64,000 nucleotides of DNA, from positions 1 through 64,000 of the forward strand of contig JAHHIF010000035.1 in NCBI GenBank assembly GCA_019358875.1, given 5' to 3'. The notes beneath the pieces are model-generated. The model saw nothing but the letters and a program-made list of their open reading frames with translations, was not told the DNA's origin and did not search any database. The DNA comes from Symplocastrum torsivum CPER-KK1 (lineage in GTDB: Bacteria > Cyanobacteriota > Cyanobacteriia > Cyanobacteriales > Coleofasciculaceae). The translations under genes were made by a program, and so were the position numbers. Positions 1 to 9,120 of the stretch are shown here, piece after piece; position 1 is the stretch's first letter; every line of letters starts with the position of its first letter.

Positions 1-104
1 CGCTTGGGGGTTGGGCATGGACTCTAGTTGTCAACTTGCTTGTCTTTTGAGCATTTGGTTATTGGCAGTTTACCTCAATTTTCACCCCTGTCTAGGCTGG
101 TGGG
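1..104. other. Window edge, no gene assigned
   Basis: Open frames run on the + strand from the window edge (one ends at a TGA near 46, one at a TAG near 126). They encode short hydrophobic stretches that could be the 3' end of a membrane-protein gene lying mostly outside the window. Too little is visible to call it. Confidence 0.2.
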
Positions 105-1237
105 TTACTTCTGCCGAGCTGGTCTAGCCACTAAAAACTGGTAATACTGGTTGCTCGAACTTTTGCTTTCTGCTTGTACCAAAGCATCTTGTAATTCTTT
201 GCCGCGCAGTAATGATGATTCATCCAGGCAGCCAGAAGCTAACCAGGCTGTCATATTTTCAGCATAGAATGGCAAGTTTCCTAATTTTTTTTCTCTCTAC
301 TAACCCAATGACCATTAAATATAGATTTATAAATACGGTTGGAAACTATTAAATTATGATGTTTATTGCTTACTAAACCTGATAGAAGTAATGCTCTTTG
401 TTGAGAACTATCATCAGCTTGTACTGGTGCTGCCTTGTTGCTTTGTGAATCCAGAATTTGCTTATATAGCTCCAGCAGCCGCCCAGCTCCCTGTTTATCT
501 CTTAGAATGCGATCACGAATCGTTCTCAAATGCTCTGACTCATCTTGGGATTCCCAATTCGTTATTATCCTTGACTTTACTAGGTTCTCAATTACCGTCG
601 TTTCATCTCCATCTGGAATTGAAGATTCAGAAGTGATAACAAGTTGGCAAAGTTTTTGGGTAAGAAAGGGTTGTCCCCCTGTCCAGGACAATACCTGTTC
701 TAGAACTGCATAAGGGTTGCTAACTTTTCTCTCTAATCCTCTTGCTAACGGTTCGGCTTCTTGCAATTCAAATCCATTCAGATGAATTGCATCACCGATA
801 TTAAACGGTGTGCGATTTTTATCTCGAATCAAGTACGATGGTGTCGCCACTCCCAACAGTGCAAAAGTGAGTCGTCTGTATTCTGCTTTGTCAGAACGTT
901 TATCGCAGCAAGACCTGAGCAGAGCAAAAAAAACATCAGACGAAAAATTCAGGCTGAGAACACTGTCAATTTCATCCACGAAGATAACAATTTTTTGGCT
1001 GATCTCGACCAGCAGCACGTTTTCTATAAACTCTCCCAATCGTTGTACTGGTGAAAGATCATCGTGTTCGCGCCACCAAATACGCGGGTTGAGCTTTAGC
1101 TCTAAACTGCTCACTACCTCTTGGATAATGCCCCTGTACCACTGTTCACTTTTATTGGGCTGTTCTTGTACCCTGTAAAACCCAATTAATAGTTGGTAGA
1201 TGCACCCTGTTCTTAATCGAAGAATATAATATATCAC
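105..1237 (-). pseudogene. Broken AAA-like ATPase domain gene (cyanobacterial AAA-like/WD40 family), 5'-truncated and frameshifted
   Basis: The main frame (281-1237) encodes the middle of the AAA-like NTPase domain that usually sits in front of WD40 or other effector modules in cyanobacteria. Visible parts are the QWYRG and SPVQRL motifs, a Walker B (IVIFVDEIDS, residues 83-92) and the TGGQPFLTQKL sensor-like motif. The Walker A P-loop expected about 60-80 residues before Walker B is absent, and nothing upstream to 1400 restores it. The frame ends at TAG 281-283 just after an A8 run (plus-strand T8, 285-292). With one extra A, reading continues for 59 codons to TAA at 105-107. That tail contains FYAEN, TAWLASGC and LLRGKELQDA, which match the normal continuation of this family. 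The gene therefore has a lost 5' end and a single-base frameshift. Activity is unlikely without the P-loop. Confidence 0.75.
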
Positions 1238-1282
1238 ACCCGAAAAATTTCTACAATCTTCCTTTAGGAATACGCGGAGAGT

Positions 1283-1364
1283 CGCTCTACCGAGTTATCG
1301 TCATTGGTCACAACTCATCCAGGAGGAGTGACCAATGATAACGAGCGATAACTTCTAAGAGCGT
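1283..1364. repeat. Long imperfect inverted repeat (hairpin)
   Basis: The arm GTTATCGTCATTGGTCAC (1294-1311) pairs with GTGACCAATGA (1328-1338) and, after a 7-nt bulge, CGATAAC (1346-1352). The stem extends outward with CGCTCT (1283-1288) against AGAGCG (about 1359-1364). It lies between the AAA-like remnant and the HdrB-like gene, upstream of the remnant's truncated 5' end. It could be a small mobile or REP-like element, or the structure at a deletion scar. Confidence 0.5.
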
Positions 1365-1399
1365 AGAGTTCTTTTTGAACCCTTAAAGAAAGCGATCGC

Positions 1400-2305
1400 T
1401 TAAAGCCCCAGTTTTTCCAGCACAGGTTGAGTCGAGACGATGTGTCGATCTAAACCTAACTGCTTAGGGCTAATCCCTAGGGCAAGGGCAACTAATTGAG
1501 GTAAGTGCAATACGGGTAAACCCAAGGAACTGCCAATCACCTTCTCTACCTCTGGTTGGCGGGAATCTAAATTAAGGTGACATAAGGGGCAAGGTGTTAC
1601 CAGACAATCAGCACCCGCATCAAGAGCTTCCTGAATATGTGCCCCTGCCATCTTGAACGACTGCGTTGGCGCATAGCTAGAAATTGGCCAACCACAGCAC
1701 TGAGTCCGCCCTCGGTAATAAACAGGTGTCGCTCCAACTGTCTTAAACACAGTCTCCATCGACTCTGGATTAAAAGGGTCGTCAAAGGGTATGGACTTCT
1801 GCGCCCTTAGCAGATAGCAACCATAGAACGCCGCACATTTGAGTCCACTCAGCTTACGGGTTACTCGTTCCTGTAAAGCCTCCATTCCATAATCAGTCAC
1901 CAACGCCCACAGTAAATGCTTGACCTCGGTGCTTCCTTGATACGGTGAACAGCCCTCTTTTTTGAGCAATCCATTAACCTGCTCAACGTAGGCGGTATCC
2001 GTGTGTTGCAATTCCTTTAACCGCTCATCCACATGACCAATCACACCCTGACAGGTACTGCAATGGGTTAGAAGTGGCAGATTCAGTTGCTCTGCTAGGG
2101 CAATGTTGCGAGCATTAACAGTGTCTTCCAGCAGTTGGGAATCTTCTTTAAAGGTACCAGAACCACAACAGGCAGCTTTTTTCAGCTCAATTAATTCAAT
2201 ACCTAATGCCTGAGTGAGTGCGGCGGTAGACTGGTAAAGTTCCCGGCAAGCCCCTTGGGCAACGCAGCCAGGAAAGTAAGCATACTTTAAGGTTTTAGAT
2301 GGCAT
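1400..2305 (-). CDS. CoB-CoM heterodisulfide reductase subunit B family protein (two CCG domains)
   Basis: A 301-residue protein made of two cysteine-rich CCG domains, as in HdrB, SdhE and GlcF-type proteins. The first carries FPGC near residue 14, CCGSG at 46-50 and CSTC near 82-85. The second has a YGC, then QCCGW and CPLC toward the C-terminus. These cysteine sets bind an Fe-S cluster in characterised family members (noncubane 4Fe-4S in methanogen HdrB). Cyanobacteria have no methanogenesis, so the substrate is a different disulfide or quinone-type redox partner and is unknown. The gene is monocistronic as seen, divergent from the gene at 2627. The ATG start gives the typical N-terminus running straight into the first FPGC motif. 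Confidence 0.85.
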   Translation of the reverse strand: MPSKTLKYAYFPGCVAQGACRELYQSTAALTQALGIELIELKKAACCGSGTFKEDSQLLEDTVNARNIALAEQLNLPLLTHCSTCQGVIGHVDERLKELQHTDTAYVEQVNGLLKKEGCSPYQGSTEVKHLLWALVTDYGMEALQERVTRKLSGLKCAAFYGCYLLRAQKSIPFDDPFNPESMETVFKTVGATPVYYRGRTQCCGWPISSYAPTQSFKMAGAHIQEALDAGADCLVTPCPLCHLNLDSRQPEVEKVIGSSLGLPVLHLPQLVALALGISPKQLGLDRHIVSTQPVLEKLGL

Positions 2306-2626
2306 AGCAATTGATAAGTTAGCCTCAATAGAGCCTGAGGTCTTGCTTCTATCTACAGAGATATCGGTTTACGACCACTCGATACTTCCACTTATTCTCT
2401 AACTCTAGCTATTATCAACCAGTTCTGCGGTAAGTCCCTCAGTGTTAACCTTCTTAGTCGTGTTGGTTCCTCTGGACTAGGTTCTGAGTCTTCCCAAGTT
2501 TTGAATTTTGTAAAGGAGTTGCTCCACGTTCCAAGGAAAACAGGGAGAACGATATCAAGAATGTGGGGAAGAGTGTAAATTGGGATTGGTTTTCCAGAGC
2601 AAATAGAAGCGAGTGTACTGCAACCC
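2306..2626. other. Divergent intergenic region
   Basis: About 320 bp between two divergently transcribed genes, so it should carry both promoters. No clear -10/-35 pair, operator or RNA structure was recognised. Confidence 0.4.
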
Positions 2627-5065
2627 ATGGCAAGGAAAACTCCTCAAGATTCACAGAAACACCTGCCACCCGTTAAAGCTAGCCAGCGGGGAAAGAAACC
2701 CTCTGGAAAACCCATAAGGGCAAATGGCAAGACGAGGGTACCGCTCAAAAAGCAACCATCCAAGCCAAAGTCGCGGTTAAATGGCGGCTTGGTAAAATTA
2801 GGTGCGATCGCGATTATATTCGCTTCCGGTGGTCTGGTTGTCGGTGGCACTTGGCTTGCCATCCGTTTGATGATTGATCCAAACACTGTTCTTTGGCTCA
2901 ATCAATTTTTACCAGCATGGACTCGCATCCCCGTTGCCGCCAGTTCATCGCCACAGACTCTAGCGGCAATCCAAGACAAGATTCGCCAAAGCGGATTAAT
3001 TACCGGAGAACCGCAGTCTCTCAATTCTGAGCTACTGTTGCCAATCTTGGCATCGAAGGCAGATTGCCAGACTGATTGTCAACAGATTGTTGAACTGAGA
3101 GTTTATCAACCGATTGGACCTGGCGGGAATGAAACCTACTACCAGCTTGTCGCAGAACTTCCCATCGTTGGGCCAGAAGAATATTTTGTTCTCTCTACCC
3201 CAGTCAGTGCCAAGGCGGATAACGCAGGGGTGTCTCGTTCACTACCTCTAACAAAACTGACTCGCTTTGACAGCAAAGCTCCAGGAAAGGGATTTTGGTT
3301 CAACCTTTCAGGTCATCAGTCTACTGGTGATACACCCATGACTTATGGGCAAATCATTCACTACAACCCTGACCAGATGCACCTGAGTATCATGTTGCAG
3401 TGGACTAGTCCGAATGAGTCCCAACCCTACTGGCAGGAAATAACTGGCGGTTCATCCGCTGAACTAGTTGTTGATCGGATGGTGGGTTTGGAACCCCAGT
3501 TCAAGGTTTACCAGATTAAACCCCGCAAGTTTGTGCCTGACCCCATATTTCTGGAGGAAGTTTCCCTGGCACAACCAGCACTGGATACTCCAACCTATCG
3601 CAATGGCATGATGCTTGCTCGGCATGGATTGTGGTCACCCGCTCAACAACTGTTGAAGTCTCAGAAGTCCAAAAAGTGGTCAACTACCGCGCAAGCGCAA
3701 TTGGATTTTGTTCAACTGCACGCACAGGTCACTGAGGCTCAGTCTAAGCAACCTTGGGCAACCCCCAGTCAACAAATTCTTGCCAATCTCATTGATGGTC
3801 GTTGGGCAGATGCTTTACTAGTGTTTCAGTCGTCTGCGCCAGGTAGCCCGGTACAGGAGATTGCCACTTTCCTCAAAAACGATTCTGGCGGTTTGTGGGA
3901 GCGTGTTGAAGCCGCTCTTAAGGTCAATCCCAATGATGAAAACGTAAAAGCTTGGGGAGCCTTGATTCTAGCAGCTCAGCAAAACCGTGCAAAAGCGATC
4001 GCCTGGTTAAGGCAGATTACCTTCTCCAATACCTTCGTATCAACAGCCGAGACATTTACAATCAATAGCCAGTTTTACGAACTCCTCGACCACCTAGAAG
4101 GCACCTTTACAACTGCCTCCGGTGGTGATTCGAGTCAAATTGTCGGCACTGCACAAGTTATTCAAAAAGTCAATGAAACGGATTGGCGTCCACCAGAAAA
4201 CAAAAACACCGGACTCGCAATCAGAAACATCTCGTCCCAATCCCCAACCTTGCAACTAGAGCCACAGCAAGTTTGGTATCAGGTACAGGTAGCTGCTTTT
4301 AATGATGGTCAACGCTGGAAGCAGCCGCCGTTTTCTGATTTGCCAGTTCCAACTGTTGCCTATGGTTCGCAGTTATGGAATTATTTGGGCTTAGGCGCAA
4401 ACTCCCGCATCCAGATTACAGCCTGGACGGTTGAGGGAACTCAGGAATCAACAATCGCAACAATCAAAGCGGCTGTTTACCGAGACGGTAGCCTTCAGCT
4501 ATTAGCATCCGGTGAACCACTGCTTTCGACAACGCAAGGCACTGCCAACAAGACTCGCCTCCTCGCTCACACAGAAAGCTCACTTCGTTGGTTAGAGCCA
4601 GTGTCCCTTAGTTTTTGGGATCTTAACCAGCTACAGCCTCAATGGGTATCGGCAATCCTCCCAGTACTCTGGCGCGAGTTACTCAAGAGTGGTCAGCTCA
4701 AATCAGGAGAATTTCCCAGCTTAACGGCAATGCTCAGCGAAATTGGGCATTGGTCAGTTCGACCAATTGATTTAACAGGGAACAAGCAGCCAGAAGCGGT
4801 GCTAACGCTTTACGAAGACCTCTCTGGAGCCTCCCAAAAGCCAGATGTTACACGACCGATCAACGACAACCAGTTGTACAAGCCCCGTACACTAATCTTT
4901 TCTGATACAGGCAGCTTAATCTATAGCGAATTTTCCAAAGATGCACAAACCTCACTAACCGCGCTCGCAGATTTAGGGGATGGTGGTTCTGCGGCTTTAA
5001 TTCTCAATAGTTCAAACGCCTACAACCTCAAGCGCTGGTCAGTTGAGCGTCAGCGTTTTGAGTAG
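2627..5065 (+). CDS. Membrane-anchored conserved hypothetical protein (cyanobacterial)
   Basis: An 812-residue protein with a strongly basic N-terminal 55 residues (many K, R, P), then one hydrophobic segment (about residues 57-82, ending in WLAIRLMI). The rest is a long soluble region, probably extracytoplasmic or lumenal. The region around residues 320-460 is helical and TPR-like (NGMMLARHGLWSPAQQLL; alternating A/L helices with WADALL and AIAWL). The last ~250 residues look beta-rich. I do not recognise a named family or catalytic motif. The ATG at 2627 has the basic leader directly before the membrane segment. There is no operon partner: a divergent gene lies upstream and convergent desA downstream. 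Confidence 0.8.
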   Translation: MARKTPQDSQKHLPPVKASQRGKKPSGKPIRANGKTRVPLKKQPSKPKSRLNGGLVKLGAIAIIFASGGLVVGGTWLAIRLMIDPNTVLWLNQFLPAWTRIPVAASSSPQTLAAIQDKIRQSGLITGEPQSLNSELLLPILASKADCQTDCQQIVELRVYQPIGPGGNETYYQLVAELPIVGPEEYFVLSTPVSAKADNAGVSRSLPLTKLTRFDSKAPGKGFWFNLSGHQSTGDTPMTYGQIIHYNPDQMHLSIMLQWTSPNESQPYWQEITGGSSAELVVDRMVGLEPQFKVYQIKPRKFVPDPIFLEEVSLAQPALDTPTYRNGMMLARHGLWSPAQQLLKSQKSKKWSTTAQAQLDFVQLHAQVTEAQSKQPWATPSQQILANLIDGRWADALLVFQSSAPGSPVQEIATFLKNDSGGLWERVEAALKVNPNDENVKAWGALILAAQQNRAKAIAWLRQITFSNTFVSTAETFTINSQFYELLDHLEGTFTTASGGDSSQIVGTAQVIQKVNETDWRPPENKNTGLAIRNISSQSPTLQLEPQQVWYQVQVAAFNDGQRWKQPPFSDLPVPTVAYGSQLWNYLGLGANSRIQITAWTVEGTQESTIATIKAAVYRDGSLQLLASGEPLLSTTQGTANKTRLLAHTESSLRWLEPVSLSFWDLNQLQPQWVSAILPVLWRELLKSGQLKSGEFPSLTAMLSEIGHWSVRPIDLTGNKQPEAVLTLYEDLSGASQKPDVTRPINDNQLYKPRTLIFSDTGSLIYSEFSKDAQTSLTALADLGDGGSAALILNSSNAYNLKRWSVERQRFE

Positions 5066-5354
5066 GACGAACTCTCCTTAGTCATAAGTGGAAGAATCTC
5101 AATCATCTTTAGGGATTTCGCCCTCGCTTCGTGGCATTTGCCTCTGTGGGGTTTTTATCGAGTTCTGTAGGTATAAACGAAGGTATGACAACAAATGTTA
5201 AGAGAATAAAATCCTCTTCCCTTCTGCCTTCTGCCTTGCCTCAATAGCAAATATTAATGCCGCCCTTCTTAAAATAATTAAGCACCCCCCAGTTTACAAA
5301 AAAATGAAGGGTGCATTTAGATTAGTTACAGAGTGCTTTGTTGAATCTTTTACA

Positions 5355-6407
5355 CTATCGCTTAGCGTAATAGTCTTCAAAAGTCTGATAGCATTCCTCA
5401 GCAGAATAGAGATGACATTGCTGAGTAATCTGCCTCATGAGAGACCAAGAGAAGCTACACTCCCGCAGTTCACCACCCCACTTTTCTTGGAGACTGCGAT
5501 GAGCTAACCGTAAGTTATAGGAAGGAATCGCTGTAGATAAGTGATGAGGGATGTGAACATTGATGTCATGGCACAGGAATTCTACCCAACCCGGATAATC
5601 GCAATGGACAGTGCCAAATAGCTGAGATTGAGCAGCGTTCCAATTTTCAGCCGGAATGAATGGAATGTCAGGTGCTGTGTGGTGGACGATTGTAAAGGTA
5701 CTCATCCAGAAGTGGTAAACCATCCAGGGTAATAGCCAGAATTTGACGAATCCCCAAATGCCAGTTGTAGCAATGAGTAGAGGAAATGCGATCGCAGCAC
5801 AACCTAGCACAACCAACACCGAAAACTTTACCTGAGAGCGCTGTTTACCCTCAAACTTAGTCCAATTAAAGTGCAATCCTGCCCAATGCACGATTGAACC
5901 TACCCACCAACAACCATTGAGAACGAAGCGATACAGCCACTGCATCCAGGGAACTTGGTTTGCGAAAATCTCTGGTTTAACCGGTTGCCATGCATTGTCT
6001 TCATCTAGCTTGTTGGTATGAGCATGATGGTGATTGTGCAGAATTCGCCAACTGTGGAAGGGATAAATGAGTGGCAAAAATGCCAAATGCCCCACAAGGT
6101 CATTAACCCAACGTCGGTTAGCAAACGAGCGATGACCACAATCATGACCAATCACAAAAAAACCAGTCAGTGCTGTGCCAGTGAAAATCCACAAAGGGGG
6201 TAAAAGAAACCAGGGGGCTAATGCCAAACCCCAGTAACCCAAGCAAACCATTAAGACATTCACAATCAACAACGTCCAAGCTTTGCGACGGTTTTTCTCA
6301 AAAACCTCACGCGGCAGAGTCCGCAAAATGTCTTTCAAGCGCAGGGGATCAGCATTAGCTGTAGAGGCTGAGCTTGGGATTGTTTCTCTATTTACCGATA
6401 TAGTCAT
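5355..6407 (-). CDS. desA: Acyl-lipid delta-12 fatty acid desaturase
   Basis: A 350-residue membrane di-iron desaturase. The three histidine boxes are visible: HDCGH (residues 88-92), HNHHHAH (124-130) and HIPHH in the C-terminal part (after CHDIN). Between them lie hydrophobic spans including GTALTGFFVIG and PWMVYHFWMSTF. Motifs around the boxes (RRWVNDLVGH, PLIYPFHSWR, GTVHCDYPGW, SYNLRLAH) fit cyanobacterial DesA, which inserts a double bond at delta-12 of glycerolipid-bound oleate using ferredoxin. This raises membrane fluidity in the cold. The length is normal for DesA. It is convergent with the hypothetical gene at 2627. A delta-15 (DesB) assignment is less likely because the N-terminus and box surroundings follow DesA. 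Confidence 0.88.
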   Translation of the reverse strand: MTISVNRETIPSSASTANADPLRLKDILRTLPREVFEKNRRKAWTLLIVNVLMVCLGYWGLALAPWFLLPPLWIFTGTALTGFFVIGHDCGHRSFANRRWVNDLVGHLAFLPLIYPFHSWRILHNHHHAHTNKLDEDNAWQPVKPEIFANQVPWMQWLYRFVLNGCWWVGSIVHWAGLHFNWTKFEGKQRSQVKFSVLVVLGCAAIAFPLLIATTGIWGFVKFWLLPWMVYHFWMSTFTIVHHTAPDIPFIPAENWNAAQSQLFGTVHCDYPGWVEFLCHDINVHIPHHLSTAIPSYNLRLAHRSLQEKWGGELRECSFSWSLMRQITQQCHLYSAEECYQTFEDYYAKR

Positions 6408-6463
6408 GAAAAGGTTAACTTCTCCAGCATTCAGTTGAGTAAATCACGAGTATGTAGGTACAC

Positions 6464-6495
6464 AAAAAACCTGCCAGGTTACACACTCTGGCAGG
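6464..6495 (-). terminator. Rho-independent terminator
   Basis: CCTGCCAG (6470-6477) pairs perfectly with CTGGCAGG (6488-6495) around a 10-nt loop. On the minus strand the stem is followed by a U6 run (plus-strand A6, 6464-6469). It fits termination of the minus-strand gene 6600-6854 before desA. A T-rich stretch also follows on the + side (TTTTATT), but nothing on the + strand needs terminating here. Confidence 0.75.
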
Positions 6496-6599
6496 CAGTG
6501 TTTTATTATCTGCCTGATAGTTGAGTCAGTAATATCACGAGCAAAAACACCCAGCAGGGTTTCCAGGGTTAGGGGTAGTACATCTGACGACAAAATCTT

Positions 6600-6854
6600 C
6601 TACTGCCCCTGAAGACTAACATCAGGCTGAACGGAGTCCAGCCGTTGCTTTTTGAGTATTTGCAACTGCCGCAATAGGGATTCAACCTCTGCTTGTAAAT
6701 GCAAGTACTCAACTTGTTGGTCAGCCTGATAGAGAGATTTCATTAATCTAATCAGGCGGGGGTCGTCAGTTGCGACTGTCGAGCTATTTCTTATGGCTTG
6801 GGAGTCACCGATTGAACTTGGCGAGTCGATTAGACCAGATGAACGAGTTGACAT
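6600..6854 (-). CDS. Small conserved coiled-coil protein (hypothetical)
   Basis: An 84-residue protein. The first ~30 residues are S/T-rich and probably disordered. Residues ~32-75 form a strongly amphipathic helix (LIRLMKSLYQADQQ, then EVESLLRQLQ) that should be a coiled coil. I recognise the general type as a small cyanobacterial hypothetical but know no function. It is followed by a good terminator at 6464-6495, which supports a real transcription unit. The start at 6854 sits at the edge of an upstream gene-free region. Confidence 0.6.
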   Translation of the reverse strand: MSTRSSGLIDSPSSIGDSQAIRNSSTVATDDPRLIRLMKSLYQADQQVEYLHLQAEVESLLRQLQILKKQRLDSVQPDVSLQGQ

Positions 6855-7212
6855 TAGCTCTTTATAGTTATTTCTGCTTACTCACACCACTGGTCATTGT
6901 AGTTCAAACATCAAGCTTTGTTACATTGAATATGCCGATTTTCTAGCTGCTTGAATAGGGAGTAGGGGAGAAGGGGAAACTTGGTTGGCATGTTGCTTAA
7001 GATCTGAAGTGCAATGCTACTTGACTGGATTCGTTCTTAAGTTAGCCAGCTTCGTCTTTGCTCAAGCCAGTGTGAAGTTTTTGCATATCTCCCTTGGAGT
7101 GAGAAATATAAACACCAGTAAATAACCTAGATAGTCTGGCAGTACCTTATGATCAGATGCCTAAGGCTGAGGTACAACGTCTTGAGGATGCGATCGCTCT
7201 AATTGACTGACA
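6855..7212. other. Gene-free region
   Basis: About 360 bp between divergent genes, containing one HIP1 site (near 7192) and a G/A-rich tract (near 6957-6980). A short open frame just before 7213 does not add recognisable DUF4139-family sequence. No other feature seen. Confidence 0.4.
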
Positions 7213-7755
7213 ATGAAATCACTGTCCTCTACCAGCTACATATACCGACTCGACCAGATTGGGAACCCGTTGCAAGTGCCATTACTCGCTGGTCTTGCGG
7301 ATGTCTACGTTGATGGCAAGTATATACTATCTACCAACATTGCTACGGGGCCGACCAAAGGACAGATGGAGTTAAGGTTAGGGGTTGAGCAAGCTATCAA
7401 AGTTGCCCGGAACATGAGCTATCAGGAAGCTCGGTACGGCGAAACACTTGTTGCCTTCAATGAATTGCACCACCAGATTCAAATTGATAGGGCTAACTGT
7501 CTATCTAGAGAGGCTCGAATTGAAGTACGGGAACGCCTCCCTATCTCTGGAGAAGATGCAAAAGTGGATATTCAGAGCGATCGCGTCTTACCTGAGTGGG
7601 AGAAGTATGAACAAGAGGAGCGGGGTGTACCAATACGGGGTGGTTATCGCTGGCGGGTGCAACTACCTGGTGGCGAACACAGAACGGTATCGGTGCAATA
7701 CACCATTAAGACATTTGTAGATAGTGAGCTAGTTGATGGGAATCGACGGGAGTAA
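7213..7755 (+). CDS. Orphan DUF4139 (MuiA-family C-terminal) domain protein, probable gene fragment
   Basis: 180 residues that match only the C-terminal half of DUF4139 / mucoidy-inhibitor MuiA-type proteins. The matching parts are PLLAGLADVYVDGKYI, the ELRLGVEQAIKV segment, the EVRERLPIS motif, PEWEKYEQEERG, and the ending TIKTFVDSELVDGNRRE. Full-length family members are several hundred residues, with an N-terminal DUF4140 domain and a coiled coil. None of that is found upstream, where a TGA lies shortly before the ATG. This is either a stand-alone domain or, more likely, a 5'-deleted remnant that still has an intact frame. The next gene starts 61 bp downstream on the same strand. Confidence 0.6.
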   Translation: MKSLSSTSYIYRLDQIGNPLQVPLLAGLADVYVDGKYILSTNIATGPTKGQMELRLGVEQAIKVARNMSYQEARYGETLVAFNELHHQIQIDRANCLSREARIEVRERLPISGEDAKVDIQSDRVLPEWEKYEQEERGVPIRGGYRWRVQLPGGEHRTVSVQYTIKTFVDSELVDGNRRE

Positions 7756-7816
7756 ATGTAGTACACCTTGAGTGATGTTTTTGAGAACTATGGAGCATCG
7801 AAGAGAGACTTTTGCT

Positions 7817-8380
7817 ATGCAGCCAGAACCCTTACAGCAAATCATGGGCTACTACATTGAGGATGCTAAAAAATATCTCCAAGTGATCGAGCCGCATTTG
7901 CTAAATCTGCCAAGTACCATTGAAGACCCAGGAATAGTGAGTGAGCTATTGGGTGCTACTCGTTGCGGTATCGTTGGCGCAGCAAACTTACTCCCTATCA
8001 ATAGCCTTCACATCAGTAGTATTCATAAAATTGGCTTTTGTTTAGTAGACTGTTTCACGGTTTTCCAGCACGAGAGGCGACTCAGGGTTGATCAAAAGCT
8101 AGAAGATTTATTAATGCAAGTGTTTTACACCCTCAATTCATTGATCGAGCAACTGAGGGAACCCTCTCGCTTAACGGAGGCTCAGGCTAAGCAAGTTATG
8201 TCAGAGATAGAGTTGATTAGAGAGGCTCTCATGGCTCACGTCAATTGGTTAGTGAAAGAATCGCGTAGTGATAACTCCCTAGAAGTCCCGCGCTTGCCAG
8301 ATTCAGCAGATGATATTTCCTCTCTGGAAGATTTGGAATCACTGATCGATGAACTCTTGTTAGATAGTTCGTCAGCCTAA
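7817..8380 (+). CDS. Degenerate HPt (histidine phosphotransfer)-like protein lacking the phospho-acceptor His
   Basis: 187 residues from ATG 7817 (an in-frame ATG at 7772 would add 15; the internal start fits the usual MQPE N-terminus of this family and has AGAGAG just upstream). The sequence follows the HPt domain of cyanobacterial CheA-type kinases: IMGYYIEDAKKYL, LLNLPSTIEDP, RVDQKLEDLLMQVFYTL. The usual phospho-acceptor motif (A-H-S-V-K-G-G-A-A-M-L) reads A-T-R-C-G-I-V-G-A-A-N-L, so the His is Arg and the conserved Lys-Gly is lost. The following helix also has small insertions. The acidic C-terminus (SSLEDLESLIDELL) is kept. It cannot act as a classical phosphotransfer protein; a binding or decoy role, or decay, are the options. 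Confidence 0.6.
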   Translation: MQPEPLQQIMGYYIEDAKKYLQVIEPHLLNLPSTIEDPGIVSELLGATRCGIVGAANLLPINSLHISSIHKIGFCLVDCFTVFQHERRLRVDQKLEDLLMQVFYTLNSLIEQLREPSRLTEAQAKQVMSEIELIREALMAHVNWLVKESRSDNSLEVPRLPDSADDISSLEDLESLIDELLLDSSSA

Positions 8381-8385
8381 GTTAT

Positions 8386-8409
8386 GGCAGACGGCAGACG
8401 GCAGACGGC
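8386..8409. repeat. Heptamer tandem repeat (STRR type)
   Basis: Three perfect copies of GGCAGAC plus a partial fourth (GGC), directly after the stop of the HPt-like gene. Short tandem 7-mers are typical of filamentous cyanobacterial intergenic DNA. Confidence 0.8.
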
Positions 8410-8967
8410 TTTTATGTTTATCACAAGTACGTGGTTGTTTGGGTCCTTAAATCTGTCCTAACCTTTATGGCTACAGCTATATTCAAAAGCGATCGCACAA
8501 GCACTTGTTAACCCAAATTTGCGATCGCTCTTAACAATTCAATAATTAATCCTAGATGCACCAGTTTCCATCGTTACACTTCTAGAAAACCGCCCTTTAG
8601 TGCGGCGAAGTGGCAAAGCTAGCTTGTCTCAAGGGTTAGTGAGTCAGCCGAGAGAAAGTGGCATCTGGGCTTTGAGATAAATCTCTTCGTAAAGTATGTA
8701 GTTTTTTTTTCACTTCCAAATGAGCCTCAAGCTTTACACGATAATGGTTAATGTTCCATCACCCTATCAGTTGCCAAGCATTAGCTATAGATTATCCCCT
8801 AGCCTCGGTTCAGAACGATTGTAATTAACTTTGCTACTGTAAGTAGGCAAACCTGTTATCAAGCCAACTTAACTCAGACGAAATTAACTAACTTAACTCT
8901 TTTTCTTCAAAGTCTTCTTAGAGCATCGACTGCGGCAAACTTTGTAGAACTCGATTCTTTTGCTCAG

Positions 8968-9022
8968 TTGGCTCAGAGTAGCTAAAAGCCTTAGAGCTTT
9001 GTTTTTATCTACTCTGAGCCAA
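8968..9022. repeat. Perfect 14-bp inverted repeat forming a long hairpin
   Basis: TTGGCTCAGAGTAG (8968-8981) and its exact reverse complement CTACTCTGAGCCAA (9009-9022). The 27-nt interval can itself fold (AAAGC against GCTTT). No T-run follows, so it is a poor terminator. A mobile-element end or a structured RNA are possible. Confidence 0.6.
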
Positions 9023-9120
9023 AACTCTGGAAACAATCTTACAAAATAACTGTATTAAACTATACAAGAAACTTCAGAGTCTAAATAGGCAAAACTTTAA
9101 GTTATTTGAAGCTAAATCTA

